Below are positions 62,729 through 64,000 of a DNA stretch of 64,000 nt, in pieces. Position numbers and translations under genes: made by a program. The stretch's first letter is position 1. Every line of letters begins with the position of its first letter. The notes beneath the pieces were generated by a model, which did not search any database, was not told the DNA's origin, and worked only from the letters and a program-made list of their open reading frames with translations. The stretch is from Mucilaginibacter hurinus (GTDB lineage Bacteria > Bacteroidota > Bacteroidia > Sphingobacteriales > Sphingobacteriaceae), in assembly GCF_003324525.1 (NCBI RefSeq), contig NZ_QGDC01000010.1, forward strand, positions 62,001 to 126,000, in the 5' to 3' direction.

Positions 62729-64000
62729 CTAATGCGCATCTGTAACTGCTTTCATCTTCTTCCGGAATGGCTGCAAGAATATCAATGGAATGGAGAATAG
62801 CATGATTAACCCTGATATCCAGTAAGCATCATTATAAGTGAGCAACAATGTTTGTTTAATTACTGCACCCTCAATGGCTTTGTATGCCATCTGAGTGGCG
62901 TCAAGTAACGAGGCGCCTTTTGCAATAAACCCCTGGGTAAGCGCTTGCAGCCGCCCAAGTAATTCCGGATCGTATTGATTAACGTTACTAAGCAACGTAT
63001 TGCGGTGGTAGCCTTGCCTTACATGAATTAATGTAGTTAACGCCGCTATGCCAAACGAGCCCCCCAACTGCCGCATCATGTTATTCAATCCTGAGCCCTG
63101 CCCTATTTCGGCCCCTTTAAGATCAGCCATGGCCAGCGTAGTTAACGGCACAAAAAGCAGTGCCATACCTACGCCGCGTACTAATAGCGGTATCATCACA
63201 TCGGTTTGGCCGGTTTGCAGCGTTGAGTTGCTGAGCATCCAGGTAAATACAAAAAACAGAAACATGCCAGCAGCTGCCATTAACTGGGCAGGCACACCTT
63301 TATTAAGCATTTTGCCAATAAACGGCATCATTACTATTGTGCATAACCCTCCCGGAAATAGCAGCTCGCCCGTTTGCTGGGCTGTAAAGCCGAGCAGATT
63401 CTGACAAAACACCGGAAATACAAATACCGAACCGTATAAACCAAAACCCAGCACAAATGATGTAAACATACCTACCGAGAAACTACGATGCCGCATTATA
63501 CTAAAATTCACAATAGGATGATCGGTACTTAGCTCACGCCAAATAAAGAGTATAACGCCTAACACTGAGGTGACGGTAAGTACCACTATATATGGCGCGG
63601 CAAACCAATCTTCGCTTTCGCCTTTTTCAAGTATAGTTTGCAAACTACCAACGGCAACGGCCAGTAATACAATACCCCACCAGTCCACCGGCCGGCCGAC
63701 TTGCCTGGGGGTTTCTTTGACGAATGTGTACGTAAGCAAAAATGCCAGCGCGCCAACCGGAATGTTAACGTAAAATATCCATGGCCACGAGAAGTGATTA
63801 GTAATATAGCCACCAATAGTTGGCCCAACGGTTGGCCCCACTACCGCTCCGAGACCAAAGAGCGCCGTTGCCGTGCCAATCTCTTCGCGGGGCCACGTTT
63901 CAATCAGGATGGCCTGTGCCGTTGATATCAAACCACCCCCTGCAAGCCCCTGCAATATCCGAAAAGCAACCAGTTCACCCAACCCTGTAGCATTTCCGCA
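62729..64000 (-). CDS. DHA2-family (EmrB/QacA-like) drug exporter, N-terminus outside the window
   Basis: About 423 residues visible; the frame is open to the window edge with no start, so roughly the first 100 residues are missing. Motif C-like ALFGLGAVVGPTVGPTIGGY and FSWPWIFYVNIPVG are typical of 14-helix MFS exporters with EmrB-like topology; RILQGLAGGGLISTAQAI lies at the start of the visible part. It pumps drugs or metabolites by proton antiport, usually with an EmrA-type adaptor and TolC-type channel, which would be upstream outside the window. Confidence 0.9.
   Translation of the reverse strand, partial: CGNATGLGELVAFRILQGLAGGGLISTAQAILIETWPREEIGTATALFGLGAVVGPTVGPTIGGYITNHFSWPWIFYVNIPVGALAFLLTYTFVKETPRQVGRPVDWWGIVLLAVAVGSLQTILEKGESEDWFAAPYIVVLTVTSVLGVILFIWRELSTDHPIVNFSIMRHRSFSVGMFTSFVLGFGLYGSVFVFPVFCQNLLGFTAQQTGELLFPGGLCTIVMMPFIGKMLNKGVPAQLMAAAGMFLFFVFTWMLSNSTLQTGQTDVMIPLLVRGVGMALLFVPLTTLAMADLKGAEIGQGSGLNNMMRQLGGSFGIAALTTLIHVRQGYHRNTLLSNVNQYDPELLGRLQALTQGFIAKGASLLDATQMAYKAIEGAVIKQTLLLTYNDAYWISGLIMLFSIPLIFLQPFRKKMKAVTDAH

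Overview
The window looks like a chromosomal stretch from a Bacteroidota genome, most likely Sphingobacteriaceae of the Mucilaginibacter/Pedobacter type. The support is the gene families (FecR/ECF-sigma pairs, BT_3928-type DoxX protein, DUF1599, DUF2911, GH3-family protein, STN/carboxypeptidase-regulatory proteins), the many lipobox signal peptides, and promoter-like sites of the Bacteroidota form TTTG-N19-TAnnTTTG. The taxon is inferred from gene content, not from a database search.

Layout. 1-3371 (minus): an ebo cluster (tmem220-like, eboA, eboB, eboC, and eboD cut by the window edge). 3832-6350 (plus): a diiron-oxygenase-like protein and a PaaE-type flavin/2Fe-2S reductase, divergent from the ebo genes. 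6418-14776: housekeeping genes (OmpA-type lipoprotein, ileS-dksA-like-lspA operon, a glycoside-hydrolase-like lipoprotein, recO). 15164-24946 (minus): one apparent operon of a beta-propeller lipoprotein, an ECF sigma factor, a FecR anti-sigma factor and two large MG2/plug-like surface proteins that share a nearly identical 1.56-kb segment. 25206-26671: alpha carbonic anhydrase lipoprotein and an outer-membrane barrel. 26813-26887: tRNA-Val, followed by a type I restriction-modification cassette (hsdM-hsdS-hsdR plus a YgjP-type metallopeptidase) with unusual upstream DNA and an apparently damaged right border near 34.5 kb. 36728-41559: three tandem lipoproteins, each a ricin-type beta-trefoil joined to a glycosidase-like beta-propeller. 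42363-47495: DUF1599 / DoxX / ABC permease / aroK operon divergent from folP. 47492-49955: tandem serine beta-lactamase-like lipoproteins, one broken by a single in-frame stop. 50144-59567: two ECF sigma/membrane-partner pairs, lptB-GH3, gltX, a histidine kinase and a DinB protein. 60162-64000: DUF2911 protein, a peroxiredoxin/AhpD-like pair, and the C-terminal part of an EmrB-type drug exporter.

How the parts fit. The ebo genes and the adjacent diiron/reductase pair may together make or modify an isoprenoid-linked or periplasmic metabolite; this is the best candidate for an undescribed system here, but the link is positional only. The sigma-FecR operon is unusual because the STN signalling domain sits on a protein with no visible TonB receptor barrel. 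The isoleucyl-tRNA synthetase has a GIHH signature in place of HIGH, a change I recall as linked to mupirocin hyper-resistance. Most other genes are ordinary.
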